NCBI GenBank assembly: GCA_037074615.1
Contig: CM073550.1
Coordinates: 11,116,001-11,180,000, forward strand
Direction of reading: 5' to 3'
DNA: 64,000 nt
From: Leucaena leucocephala
Taxonomy: Eukaryota; Streptophyta; Magnoliopsida; Fabales; Fabaceae
The translations under genes were made by a program, and so were the position numbers. This document shows positions 22,931-35,645 of the stretch, piece after piece. The notes beneath the pieces are model-generated. The model did no database searches and was not told the origin of the DNA. It saw only the letters and a program-made list of their open reading frames with translations. The number at the start of each line of letters is the position of its first letter. Positions within the stretch are counted from its first letter, which is position 1.

Positions 22931-23250
22931 TGAATAATTGTGATGGACCCAACACTTCACATGCATCCTCGTGACTTTTGGGTTCAAATTTCACGAGCAT
23001 CATAATGTTGCATCATTAAGATAATTTCTAGATATAAAATAATGTAAATTTGTCAAAACATGTATTTAAAGTTGATTTCTTTAATTTCTCCCCTTAAATT
23101 AAGCTTACGAGAATGAGGATTCATACGAAGATGAGGCGTATAAGTTTCCTGATTCGATTTTATTTATTTTAAGTTCACATGCAAATCAACCCACTTGGCA
23201 ATTTGCTTACGTTCGTCTAAGATCACAAAAATGATGATTATACCTAAAAA
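22931..23250. repeat. Upstream block of PR-1b shared with PR-1a
   Basis: GACCCAACACTTCACATGCA at about 22,945 corresponds to GACCCACGCCTTCACATGCC near 16,200. 23,160-23,245 (TTTTAAGTTCACATGCAAAT ... TTTGCTTACGTTCGTCTAAG) corresponds to 17,045-17,125. Order and spacing are kept, supporting a tandem duplication of gene plus upstream DNA. Confidence 0.5.
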
Positions 23251-23289
23251 TAGAATAATTTTTGTAGTGTTTTAGTTCTGGTCCAATTT

Positions 23290-23560
23290 TGTCTTAAAAA
23301 TTTCGCATAGGAACTACGGATATCTGTAAGTTTTTCTTAAATTGATATCGTACCTAAAATGTTAGAAAAAAGGAGTAATGTCTCCCTAACTATTAAAAAT
23401 ATTAATGGTCAATGATAGATTTTTAATCACCAATGTTGATATTTTAATGGTTAGGAGGGTGATTTTGCTTCATTTTTAATACTTTTAGGGTAATATTAAT
23501 CTAAGAAAAACTTTTAGATATACACAATTCCTGTACAAAAACTTCTAGAGTAAGCTTGAA
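23290..23560. repeat. Dispersed inverted-repeat element (copy near 23.4 kb)
   Basis: Pairs with 48,160-48,410: both have GGAGTA at the left centre, CTATTAAAAATATTAAT(A/G)GTC, then ...TTTTAATACTTTTAGGGTAA-like right arms. The arms are mutually inverted (TATCTGTAAGTTTTTCTTAA against AGAAAAACTTTTAGATATAC). It is a small non-autonomous element also present within BCAT copy 2. Confidence 0.5.
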
Positions 23561-24089
23561 CATTAATGCTATGAAGAATTTAGTTCTTTTGGTTTGATCT
23601 TCCTTGTTTTCAACTCTCTCAACGGGTTTTTACTTTAATATTATTATTTCTAATCATCAATCTAGTCCTTTTATTTAAACATACCATGTTTTGAATTGCA
23701 TTGTTAATGACTCGTTAATAATTATAATTTTTTAAAAGTATGATACTAAAAAATTTAATTTTTTTTGAACATGTTACTAGACACTGACAAAAAAATAATA
23801 AAGAGAGATAACGGGTAGAATTTGGTTAAATCACTGAAGTACTCACATAGAATTTAGACTATTAGAGGCTAAATAAAAGGCGCACAGCATATGCACCACG
23901 ATACTCACAGAATTTAGAGTATTAGAATCTGAAAAGGAATAGCACAGCAGATGTAACACACAAAGAGAAATGATAGAGGGAGAGAGATAATGGAAAATCT
24001 CTACTCTACTGGTGGAGTGATAATCCAACCCAAAAAGTGTAAAGGACAAATGCACATGGAAAGAACAGGGAATTTGGTCTGAAGCATAT

Positions 24090-24280
24090 TTAAAAGGTTA
24101 CATATAATATTATTCAAACGGATGAACAAACACAAGGAAGTTTTGTCGAATTGTGTTTGTTGTGATTTCAAAAAGGAGAAAATGATGTCGTGAGGCAGAA
24201 GTGCGAGAGTGGAAAAGATTAACGATATTAACGGATGATTTTGTGCCGCAAAGACTGACCACAAACCACGGAAACAGACA
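24090..24280. repeat. Duplicated non-coding block upstream of PR-1b
   Basis: Partner of 19,100-19,320. ATTCAAACGGATGAACAAAC matches ATTCAAACAAATGAACAAAC, and the 42-bp core at 24,221-24,262 is nearly identical. Two overlapping minus-strand frames cross it without a domain. Confidence 0.55.
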
Positions 24281-25138
24281 AATCAACCTGAAAAAGCTAC
24301 CCATGTTGTAAATCATATTCCTTTTATAAACCATGTTCAGATGTGCAAAATTACCCATAGATATTCAAAATAGGGCTAGAAATACCAAAATACCCACAAC
24401 TTAAAAAAAACATTTATATACATGGCGAATATATTTTATGAAAATTGTTTTCATGTACTCCACCTGGCATAATATATATTATCATGTACAATTGCCAAAT
24501 TAATTGTAAATTCCTAATACTTGACAGAAATAACTCATATATAAAACATAAAACTTAAAATAAGTTGAATTATTTATAAACCTCTATGGTTCTATTTATA
24601 AGGCAGAAAGAATACAATTTTTATCCTATTTAAAAATCACATTATTAAATTATTCACATAAACATATAATTTTATTTTTCATTTATTATTTGGAATTTTT
24701 TCACATAAATTTTACCCTTCATAATAATAGTTTGGAATTTTAATGGCTGGATAGATAGTTTTTTTCTCTTAATTTGGGGGTATTTTGGTACTTCTATCTC
24801 CATTGAATCTTCATGAGTACTTTTACACCTTCGAGAAGCATATGGTGTTTGTTGCACTTTAATTAAAAGCTTATTAGTATTATTGCATCTTTATCATTTT
24901 TGGGTTGGAGTATTTTGATATTTTTATAAAAATAACATGGGCCCACTATAAAAAGTAACGGCCTATTTTAATGGACACGTCATTTTTACTTTAATTTTAA
25001 ATATTTATAGGTACTTGTACTAAAGAATTTATAGTGCTAGATGCATATTGGATAAAAGTTGATGGATAAATTTGCACATTTACCCTAATATCTATATAAG
25101 TTATGAATAATTATAGGAATTACCTTAGACTCTATACA

Positions 25139-25189
<51 letters not shown>

Positions 25190-25533
25190 GCATTGAGTAT
25201 GTGTTATGGGAGCCCAACGTGTGGTTTTGTTACAACTTCTTGATGTTTCTCCAATATATTTCATAAAAACACAATTAGTATCTCTTTTATTCCTCTTAAT
25301 TGAATATTATGCTAATCTAGCAAACAAATACGCTTTTAAATACTTTCTCAACTACATCAGGAAAGTAGGTTAATTAACTCATTGATTTCCTTATTCATTC
25401 TTTATGAAATGACCAAGGAAAATGGGCTAAAAATCGTTAGTTCATTGGAGTTAAAAATTGCCAGATCTAATGTTGCTTTCCAGGTAGGAAAGTGTGTTTG
25501 AAATAGAAGTATAAAATAATAAATAAAAATATA
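24281..25533. other. AT-rich intergenic DNA with a (GT)n microsatellite
   Basis: (AT)n then (GT)18 at about 25,139-25,186. No gene recognised. The frame at 24,672-24,857 is domainless. Confidence 0.5.
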
Positions 25534-25823
25534 TATTTAGCTCTTTAATTTTATATAAGATTTCGTCCCTTAATTTTATAAAATATTTTTTAGTCTTTTA
25601 ATCCTAACATTAGCTTCATTAACAAAATATGATGCTATTAAAATTTTAAATATTGACAAAACATTATCATATAATAACATGTTAAGTTTAATTTTAAAAA
25701 TAACAATAATTGTAGCAAAAAAAATTATCATCACAAGATATTAACAGTGTTAAAGTTAAATAACTAAAATTATACTTTATAAAATTAAAGAATTAAACTA
25801 AAACCTTATATAAAGTTAGAATA
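25534..25823. repeat. Palindromic MITE-like element, copy 1
   Basis: The left end TTAGCTCTTTAATTTTATAT pairs with the right end reverse-complemented TTCTAACTTTATATAAGGTT. Internally it shares TAACATGTTAAGTTTAATTT and CAAAACATTATCA-type blocks with 44,677-44,977. Confidence 0.6.
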
Positions 25824-27499
25824 CCAATTGTACACATTTTTCAATATATATAATGTATAATTGACTTTTTCCCCAAAAATTGTAAGTATATTATTGGGCA
25901 AATTTGCCCTTGGTGGGCAATTGGAACCATGCTCTTATTGGGCATTGTAAGTATATATTAAAAGGAATTTGTTAGATTAACACATTAGTTTTAGTGGATG
26001 GGGTTATATCTGCTTAAATATAAAGCCTTTGATTCAAATCTATGTAAATTAAAAAACAAAATCTTAAGGAGAGTTACTTCCAATTTAACTTAGTAATACT
26101 CGATTTTATTTAGTAATATTAGATTTTATGTCATTCAAAAGTGAAAATTTTCGGAATTCTAATTCTAATTTCTATATAAAAAAAGTTGATTGAATATAAA
26201 AATAATTATTAAAGTAAAATACATCAACCTCCCATCTATTTACTCTAAATTATAGAGACCTCCTCTCTACTCTTTGTTTGAAAACTTATATATACTTCCT
26301 TTAAAATTAAAATATACATTGCATAAACTTCTCTTCTTGATATTCAACTTCCATCCATCCATTAAATCACAATATTGACACATCATTTTGACCAAAATAC
26401 TCTTCAACATAAATATTACTTAATAATCATTTAATCACATATCTTTATTCAAAATTAAAAAATAATATATATTTCAATTTTTTGTCAAACTTTTAAATTG
26501 ATTACCATATAACAAAATTAATTAGTTTTATAATAATAATTTTTTATTTTTTAATAAATTTAAATGTTTAATCTCGTTTATTTATTAAAACTTACTACTT
26601 ATGATGTAATCTTTTAAATTTGAATAAAATGTTTTACAATTATACATATATACATATATGAATTTTCAATTAAATTATAAAATTATAAAATGATATGATT
26701 TTGAGATTCTTATAGTAATATATTATAATTCATAATTTTTAAATATATTTTATTAAACATGTTTGTTAAGAAAGTACTGAATTTTTTTACAAGTTGTTAA
26801 TATTTTTACATAAAAATTACTTAAATTTTATCTAATTTTAGTAAAAATATTAAATATATCATTAATAAATATTATTGTTAAAAGATATATTAGGGATTTG
26901 GTATAATGAGGGGTAAATTAGTAAAGAAGATTTATTCTAATATGGTTTTTAATTAAAAATATACTCTAAAAATCTTTTTAAAATATCCAGTGTTAATGGT
27001 TCAGACTAAAATGTATATTTTTAAAATTAAGAAAATGTATATGTAATTAAAGTAAAATATAAGGTTGGCTGGAGTATTTCATTCTAACTATTACCAAAGT
27101 TTAAAAGGAGTCTTCCAAACTCAACTCGTGGGCAATACCAATATAAGAAATTCAATTATCCATTATGCCGAAAGCATACAAAATCTTTTCATTTACAACT
27201 ATTTCATTAACTACATCGAATATTTATAAGCTTATTGTATTAAATTAAATTAAATTAAATACAAAATCAATATACTTTTCAGGTAAAAACATCAATAACA
27301 CTACATAAATGAAACTCTATTTACAATAATCTTTCTCGCTCCACTTGGATGGTCCATAGTGATTTCAGCTAAGTGACACAAAAACACATAACATATAAAC
27401 TTAAAGTTGGAAAGTTAATTAGTCTGTTTTTACTTAACGTTTCACAATCTCCCATGAATCATGCTTTTTTTTTAACAAGCTCTTCTAATATAATCTCAA
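25824..27499. other. AT-rich intergenic DNA upstream of BCAT copy 1
   Basis: No exon upstream of 27.5 kb could be recognised, so the promoter and first exon of copy 1 are missing or unrecognisable. A small (AAATT)n run is at about 27,240-27,262. Confidence 0.4.
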
Positions 27500-27575
27500 A
27501 ATCTCTTTTCAACTGATCAAATGTATATAATGAAAAGTTCTTCCATTTGGGTCTATTGAGATTACTCGCAACTTA
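27500..27575 (+). pseudogene. BCAT copy 1, exon A relic
   Basis: ACTGATCAAATGTATATAAT gives TDQMYIMKSSS. After a 32-bp deletion relative to copy 2 the frame shifts to FGSIEIT. The VLNYGQ segment and splice donor seen in copy 2 are missing. Confidence 0.7.
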
Positions 27576-27727
27576 AGTTCTTATTTGTCTTATAATAACA
27601 GATTTATTTCCAGTTTAATCCAGACAAATAAATGAGTTAAATCTTTTAATAAAAAGGTTAAAAAATTGTTTTGGAGTTTTCTTTTTAAAGAAATGTATAA
27701 TTTGTGATACGATTATATGTTGAATAG

Positions 27728-27887
27728 GGATTATTTGAAGGGAAAAGATGGAGGAATTCAAACATTTCGACACCCAGAAAATGCATTGAGAATGCAAATG
27801 GGAGCTCAGAGATTGTTGTTGGCTTCACCTTCTGTTGAACAATTTATTCATGAAGTCATACAAGTTGTTCTTGCAAATGAACGTTGG
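27728..27887 (+). pseudogene. BCAT copy 1, exon B
   Basis: Acceptor TAG then GGATTATTTGAAGGG (GLFEG). 17 bp that encode the KAYR region in the family are deleted, so the rest (DGGIQTFRHPENALRMQMGA ... LANERW) is in another frame. Good GT donor at 27,888. Confidence 0.85.
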
Positions 27888-28551
27888 GTAATACAATATT
27901 AATGCTTTATTAATTCTAATTTCTTTTATTCCTGATATAACTTCTTAAACCAGTTAGATGTATTTTTAAAAAAAAAATTATATATAGTTTCACTTAATCT
28001 TTAATTTATTGATCTCTAATTTTAGAATACTCTGATATTATGGCGCAAGTGTATCGCTGTAATTATTTGTATTTTGTTTTGGCAAAAAAATTAATTATAT
28101 TTGGTATTTTTGGACTTTTGGTATTCTAAATATCTACTTTTGGTTTGAAAATAATTTCATGTTTGTATTTTAGAAGGGACAAGAAAAATATAATTTTCGA
28201 TTTTTGTAATAATAATAATTCAAGAAACAATTGCAAACTATTTTGATGCCACAATCATACAAAAACATAACCATTGGCCTAATTGCTTGTTGGACGTAGA
28301 TTTTGTTTGTCCAAAATTTAAAAATTAAATTCGGCATTGGAATTATACTTAAATAGACACTTTTTCTGTGCACGTCATACAATTGAAGGCAAAAACCTGA
28401 ATTCCATGGTTCATAAGATATGATCATGTTGGTAATATTGTTATCTAAACTTTACAATACTCGAATTTAAGCTGAACAATAACATTAAATATCAGATAAT
28501 TATGTCAATATATATTATTTTATGTTGATTTATGTCTTATATTAATTTCAC

Positions 28552-28683
28552 ATATCGCCATATGGAAAAGGATCATTGTACATTAGGCCTCTGTTATTTG
28601 GAAGTGGACCAGTTATGGATATTGCACCTCCTCCACAAACCACCTTCTTAATATACACTAATCCAATTGGCAATAAGTATAAG
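28552..28683 (+). pseudogene. BCAT copy 1, exon C
   Basis: 44 open codons: SPYGKGSLYIRPLLFGSG, APPPQTTFLIYTNPIGNKYK. The base pair before the exon is AC where AG is needed. Donor GT at 28,684 is intact. Confidence 0.85.
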
Positions 28684-29118
28684 GTGATATTTGTATCCAA
28701 TAATGCTTCAGTAATGAAGTTTAGTTTGATGTAATTAATTATCTAACATTGGTTTCATTTGTTAAGATGATGGAGCTCTAGGAATATTATTCATGGTTTT
28801 TTTTAGAGAATTACTCAAAGTTCCCATAGAAGAAAATTAATCATCTTAAAGTCCAATAATAATTAAGCAGCATCAAATGACAAGCCATATAGTAGGGAAT
28901 GATAATGCATTTATACTGTACTCTTATCATTGAAACTTTTTGAAAATTAAATCATTTATATGGAACCTAATGATCCTATTAAAGTTCTAGCACTTATATA
29001 AATAATATGTCTAATTTTTTTAATTTATATAAATTAGTTATCTAGAACTTATATTTGAAACCGAGTAATTATTATTCATTTTTAAGTGTTAACCATGTTT
29101 TCCCTTTATATGACACAG

Positions 29119-29217
29119 GGACAAGCTGGTGATCTAAATTTGCTGATGGAAAACAAAGTTGCTCGTGCTGTTCCTGGTGGAACTGGTGGAATAAAAAATA
29201 TAAGTAACTATTCCCCT
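29119..29217 (+). pseudogene. BCAT copy 1, exon D (catalytic lysine)
   Basis: 33 open codons: GQAGDLNLLMENKVARAV, then PGGTGGIKNISNYSP. The Lys of GGIK is at the position of the PLP Schiff-base lysine of the family. Both splice sites (CACAG and GTAAGT) are good. Confidence 0.9.
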
Positions 29218-30254
29218 GTAAGTATATACTTCTTTCTTGTAAACTTAATATTATAACAAAATATAACTAAAATTAGATCTAGCATTAAATTAGGTTGTGG
29301 ATGGCATAAAAAAAAAAAGGCGGTGAGCCCTCCTAAATATTGCAAATAATTTGAAAAATAAGGGATACTACCTCTCATCTCTAATTTAATAGTTAATTGG
29401 GGCTTAGATTTAGTTCTAAACATAATATTCTAATTTATTTTTTCTTTCATATTTATCATTTTTTTAACTAATTTACCTAACTTTTAAACTAAGATATAAT
29501 TTAATGTTACGCATGTGTATATATTTTAAGGAGAACAAATCATAATGATTATAATTAATTAATTAATTTCATTTATTAATCAATTTAAATTAATTAAATA
29601 ACTCTTATATTAAGTATTATAGGAGGGAGCACTGCATTTGATTATAAATATAAGACATCAATATATTTTGTCTCTAAAATTTATAATTTTTTCAAACAGT
29701 CACTATTAATTCCCCATAGTAGTATGTGTAAAGGGATTTACATCAAAAAGTAGCCATAACACATGATTAAAAAAGATATTCTAAAAAAATTAATACATAT
29801 TTATTACAAATAACTAATTTAATTAATTTTTTTAATATTCATAAATTAATTATCTAATTCTTATATTTATTAATAGAGAGAATAGTATATATGTCTTGTG
29901 ATTTAGCTCAGTCTCTCTGTGAAGACAGATAATTCAGGTGCCTAATCACTAGTGTTCTCTTATAGATTTAACATTTTATATTGATTAATAATATTGGTTT
30001 TTGTTAAGAATGAAGAAGAAAGAAGAACAAAGATAATGAAACTTTGATTATTCAACCAATCACAACAAACCAAACCCTTAGGGACTTATGTTAATCTCTC
30101 TCTAGATAAGAATACAACATCCCATTACACCTAAATCACACATACTAACAAGTTGATTAACATTCATAACTAACTAATCGCCTTAACTAATTAACCTTCT
30201 CCTTACAATGTTGATAATAAATTGATATTGAAGGATATCTCCATCTCAATGCAG

Positions 30255-30371
30255 GTTTTCCAGGTGACAAAAGAAGCAAAAGCTAAAGGATTTTCTGATG
30301 TCCTCTTTCTTGACGCAGAGGAACACAAGTACATTGAAGAGGTGTCTTCGTGTAATGTCTTCTTTCTAAAG
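30255..30371 (+). pseudogene. BCAT copy 1, exon E
   Basis: 39 open codons: VFQVTKEAKAKGFSDVLF and HKYIEEVSSCNVFFLK. The EEVSSCN segment is a strong family signature. Both splice sites intact. Confidence 0.9.
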
Positions 30372-30502
30372 GTAAATATTAATTAATCAGTCGTAAGTAA
30401 TTATTTATGACTTCTAAAGCAAAAAATAACAATAATCATTGTCATTATTTTTTGTACTAATAATAAATAATTAATTATTTCGCTCATTGTATCTATATAT
30501 AG

Positions 30503-30604
30503 GGTAATGTAATTTCAACTCCACCAGCAACTGCAACTACTTTACCAGGAGTCACAAGAAAAAACACCATTCACAATCGCATAGCTCCTGACTTGGGTTA
30601 CCGG
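30503..30604 (+). pseudogene. BCAT copy 1, exon F
   Basis: 34 open codons: GNVISTPPATATTLPGVTRK and DLGYR. Acceptor TATAG and donor GTGATT present. The GV/IT-R segment is the phosphate-contact loop of the family. Confidence 0.9.
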
Positions 30605-30945
30605 GTGATTTTTTTTTTTAATTTCTGTATATGAAATCATGATAAAATATTTTAACGGTTACAACGTTTTTTTTATATTTTAAACAAAAAATAGAACACT
30701 ATATATAAACGATTGAAATTAGGGTCCAATCAAATTAATAAACTATTAGCGGCAATGGTTGGCTCCCCCAAAAAAAAAACCTCGCTTTTTTCAAAAATGT
30801 CAAACTTGAGTAAGGAGAGTTATATCCTTCAATCGACATTATTCTCAACTTGAGTTCTAATTAATAGGGCAGTATTGGAAAATGTTGAAATTTAACATAT
30901 TAAAAACTGAACTTCTGACTGAAAATTTATTGAAAATCTGATTAG

Positions 30946-31057
30946 GTTAAAGAACAGAGAGTTTCAGTAGAAGAACTTCTTGAAGTTGATGCGGTTTTCT
31001 GCCCTGGAACTGCCGTTGGAGTCTCTCGGGTAAGAATATAACCTACCAAGACAAAAG
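30946..31057 (+). pseudogene. BCAT copy 1, exon G
   Basis: VKEQRVSVEELLEVDAVF, CPGTAVGVSRV, then a 1-bp deletion puts ITYQDKR out of frame. The probable donor GTAGGT is at 31,058. The FCPGTAV segment matches the FCTGTAV family motif with Thr changed to Pro. Confidence 0.85.
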
Positions 31058-31175
31058 GTAGGTAACATTCATTGTTTTATATCACACAACAATAATAACT
31101 CTCATTTTGTTTGGCAAGATCAGTTGTATGTATCACATAGTACCATTGTACTCTATTAACAAACAAATCTTTGGA

Positions 31176-32183
31176 TATTTCAAGCCACCTTAAAAAATCA
31201 CTAAATATTCACAATAATCTCAATTCAATGTCTAACCCAGATCAAAGTAAATGAAATTAAAGTTAATTAAAGATTAATGTCAAATGTCAAGCAAAAATTC
31301 AGTCACAATAATCCTCAATAAATATAAATAAATCATTCTAAACATTCTCAATAATTATAAAATTAATCTTAAGACCTATAAGTCATAATATAATTATTGG
31401 GTAGAGAATTAGAGTAACTTATACTCCCCTTTAAGATCCCAAAGGCATGCCCTTACTATTAAATTAGAGAATTAGGATGAATTAGCCATGTCTAGCCATG
31501 GAAATCGATGCCACCATCAAGCTCTTATGGCCACCCATGGTTAGTGTTTCTGCCACACACGCCACTGTTCTGTACCGCGTCAATTCACTGGGCTTCTTCT
31601 CCACGGCGTGGATGTGTGTATTTTTGCCTTTCAATTCAATTCAGCGCTGCAGCTGCGTCTCCTCTCAATTCACCTTTTCAATTCCTTTCAATTCTCTGCG
31701 GCCACGTCTTGTTCCCTGGGTGTGTAAGTGTTTCTTTTTCAATTCCTCTCATTCAATGCTCCCTGGCCGCCCCCTTTTGCTTTCCTATGTGAACCATTAA
31801 AAAGGAGACCTAATGGGCTAAATTGCAAGGTTTGGCCCATTGGGTTTTATTATATAATTTTTATTTTTATAATCCTTTATTGTCATTTGTGAATTTCGAT
31901 TTCTCCTAAATTCTTGAAATATAAAATCATAATAATGTAATACATAATATAGTTAAAAAATCATAAAAATAGTGCATTATTAAATCATAAAAAAAATAAT
32001 TGATTCTAAAAATAACTATTTAAAAAAATTATAAAAATATGACAATTATATCCATATTAAGCACTAATTCAATGTAAGGTATATTAAATCAAATAGTGCA
32101 TAAATAATATAGTTAATGGCTAAAATAATGACAAAAATCCACCAAAATGATATAAATACATATGTAAAAATATGGGTTTGTCA
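31176..32183 (-). repeat. Truncated LTR of the Athila-like gypsy family in the last intron of BCAT copy 1
   Basis: Matches the right two thirds of the LTRs at 49,405-50,856 and 58,847-60,319, from AATATTCACAATAATCTC to the terminal ATTTGTCA. It retains the CCTAATGGG...GGCCCATTGGG segment of the left LTR that the right LTR lacks. The first about 500 bp of the LTR are missing. Confidence 0.85.
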
Positions 32184-32510
32184 ATAGTGCTAGAATTGAA
32201 AATGTTCATTCAACTTAATTGAATATTCTCTTTGACTTTCATTTACCATTTTTTACAACTCCATACTATTTGATCTATCATTTTCAATCATTAGCCCCTC
32301 AAATAGCTTTCATTGTACATATTCAAACTCCAAACCACCTCAAATGATTTTTTATCATTTTCTCTTTAACATATTATTCCTCATATATATTTGTCCATTA
32401 CAGATCTTTTGTTTTAGGTAACCACACATTCGTCTCAATATCATTATGTTATTATCCTTTTAAATCCCAATTTCACTATACCCAATATTTAAGAAGAGTA
32501 GTACATGAGA

Positions 32511-35500
32511 TATAAAATATTATTATCGTACGTCTTAGGGATAATTCAGTAACATTTAGAATGACTTAAACATCTATTGAAGTTTAATTACAAAATCTAA
32601 AATTTCTAAGCTTTATAGGTACTGTTCATTTGGTATTTTTAGTTTTGGCTACAAACTTTAAAAAATAATAATTAATTCTAGAAAAATCAAAATAACGTGG
32701 TTCAAAAGGCTACTTGAAACTAACATATCGATTTTAATGTAAGATAATTCTCAAATCAAATGTTGAGTAAATCAGTATAGACCTAGCTTCAAATATCACT
32801 GTTCATTTTGTCAAAATTCTAGAAAACAGTTTCTAGTCCCTAATTTAAAAATTTTTGTTTTCTCTATACCGAAGTCAAAATAAAGCATTTTTAGTATCAA
32901 AATAAAACTTGACATGTTAACTAATCACTTATAAAATATTATACATTTATTTCATCATTTATTATTTTTATAAAAAGCCACAACTATACTACTTTTAAGC
33001 ATATATTGTACATTACAACATTAAATACAATTTTAACAAATTCATATATCATCATACTATCAAATCCCTAAATTTTCTTCATGCAATTTCATCTCCTTCC
33101 ATCTTTGGAGAACCTGTTGGGATTGGGGTGACATGGAGGGGTGAGATTTGGAGGAAATATCAATAGCAAACATATATCATACAATGTATACAACTGCATG
33201 ATTGATGTTAATATGTGTGCACTTAATGATTATGCTTTCATAATGATAACTTACATGCTTCAATTTCCATTAATTATAACATATGACCATAGCATAAAAA
33301 GAAATAGAGCATCACATAATCATACATACTTCACATAGTCAATGTAAGAAAATATCACATACAACATCCAAGAAGATAAGTTCATTACGTCTACTCCTTA
33401 CTTTTCCTTACTCTTTTCCTTTCTCTCTTTTTCTTGATATGTTGCTGCCTTCTTTGAGCACACAAGTCAAAGCCTAAATATTGCATAATCATTCGTTCAT
33501 CATAACTAAATTACCTAATATTCATTAACATTAACTCAATTAACCACTTAACCTGTAACTTTCTTTTGTTGTGGTTAATTTTCTTGTCCTTTGGATTAAT
33601 TTGTCTTAATTTTATCCTACACAATTTTTCCTTAAAATCTATTTATGAGCTTAGAATTATAAAATTTTAGCTTCTTCATGGGCTACTAAACATAGCTCAA
33701 AGAATGCACAATTTTCTCAAAGTTTCTATTTTAATTTCAATTCTTTCAATACTTGTTTCTCTACTTAATCTCACATAATTTTTATTTTAAAATATTAAAA
33801 ATATCAAAATCATGAAATTCATATCACTGTTCACGCACATAAACAATAATAGAGAGGGTTCCATATTTTCCCCTCTCCAATTTCAATGATTTCAAGGTTT
33901 CAATTCTATCCAATCCTACACAAAATTATCATTTAAATTCAATGAAAGTATTAGATCATTGAAATTCATATTACTTGGTCCAGAACAACCCTAAGCTGAA
34001 TGGCCTTTATCAATAGCAAAGTTAAGAGCACAACTTAGTTCAATAACCAATCACTAAATCTAGCTTATCTAAGTGTTAATTAGATAATTCTAACTTGAAT
34101 TTCTTCTTCCCCTTACTCCTTTGAATTTCAGACAGCATGCATACCAAGGGAAAAACTAAACTTTCAACCATTAAACTTGGATAAAAGTCCCTTGGAAATC
34201 CTCCTTGAATTACCTTAGAAAGGTTGAGTTTTAATTTGACAAGAGTTTCCCCTTGTCTCTCTCTTGTGCCACGGTTTTGAGCATAATGGAGGTATTTATA
34301 GCAAAATTTTAAGGATCTTGGGACCATTTTACCTCTCTAAACTAATTATTATAATACTTTAATCTTGAATTTGATTGGTTAGTTTTTGGATTAATTAACC
34401 TTAATCACAGTTAGTTTTATTGTTATATTATTTTATTATATTTTAGCACATTATATAACCCTTTTATCTTGAATTTGGTGCCATGTGGCATTAGTGTGGG
34501 TCTCACAAGGATAACTCACATGCCACCTAACTTATCTCTTGAATTTCTTGAATTTTCTTCTTTTTTAAATTCATAGAATATCCTAAAATTTGTTTTGACC
34601 TTCAAGACACTAAATTGGGCTTCTTGGGTCTTCATCTTAGGCCTTTCTTAAGTCTAATTACTAATTGGTACAAATCTCAAGGTGCTTTCCTTATACTAAT
34701 ATTTTTAAATAACCCTAATTTTTTAGATAAATTATATATAATGTTTTTAATAGTTCTGACATTTTTAAAAATGTATTATAATATAAAATAATTTTTTTAA
34801 AGTCTCATAATTTTTTAAAACTCATAAGTCCTAATACAAAATTTATATATTTTTTAAAATCCTTTATCGGTGTCTTAATTTACTTTGAATTCCGTAATTA
34901 ATTTTACAATACTCTTTTTTGAACTATATTAGTTTCATAATTTTATATAAAATTTTATCTAATTTTAAGGTTTAGAAGATACTATACTAATTTTTATACT
35001 TTAGAAATTAATATCAATTTATTGATACTTTAAATTAGAATTCTGAGATATATGTCTAGCCTAAATTATTTCCTCTATTTACTTTTTAAATTTTCTATTG
35101 AAATATTTTTGGGCAATTTTAGGCCTTTTATGACTCAACTTTCTATAATTACACTTTTACCCTTAAATTGGGCAAAATTGCACTTTAGTCCTTGTTACAA
35201 AATTTCACTTTAGTCCCTATCTATCAAATTTAAAATTTCAATTTGGTACCTACAATTTTAAAACTCTATTTAGGTCATTGAACTTTTTACTATTCACAAT
35301 TTAGTCTTTAAACTTTTACTATTTACAATTTAGTCCATAAACTTTAACTATTTGCAGTTTAGTCCCTTTGACTTTATAACTTAATACCTTCTCTCTTTTT
35401 TTTGACTTAAATATTATCTAATTATTATATTTTCTCCTGATTATTATCCCAATCCATTTATAACATTTTTCCTCTATAAATATTATATAGATAAGGAAAA

Positions 35501-35514
35501 TTTGAGATGTTACA
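32511..35514 (-). repeat. Candidate solo LTR (chromovirus-like) in the last intron of BCAT copy 1
   Basis: The right end reads TTTGAGATGTTACA, so the minus strand begins TGTAACATCTCAAA, a common start of plant chromovirus LTRs. A minus-strand TATA box (CTATAAATACC) is near 34,290. TGAGA follows the right end (35,515-35,519) and also precedes 32,511, a possible 5-bp target duplication, but the left end is TATAAAAT instead of TG. No gene inside. The left boundary is uncertain. Confidence 0.4.
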
Positions 35515-35645
35515 TGAGACCCAACTAGATGCCACCACTATGGTCTATGGGCGCCCAAGCAGGCACTAATATAATAGTTGAAATAATAGCAAGAACAAGA
35601 AGACTAATAAAAAGAGTGATAATTGATAATGTAAATAACGTGCAG

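Noticed and set aside
31498..31800. Plus-strand frames rich in Ser/Phe/Pro
   Set aside because: Inside the truncated gypsy LTR; the equivalent LTR positions do not keep the frame.
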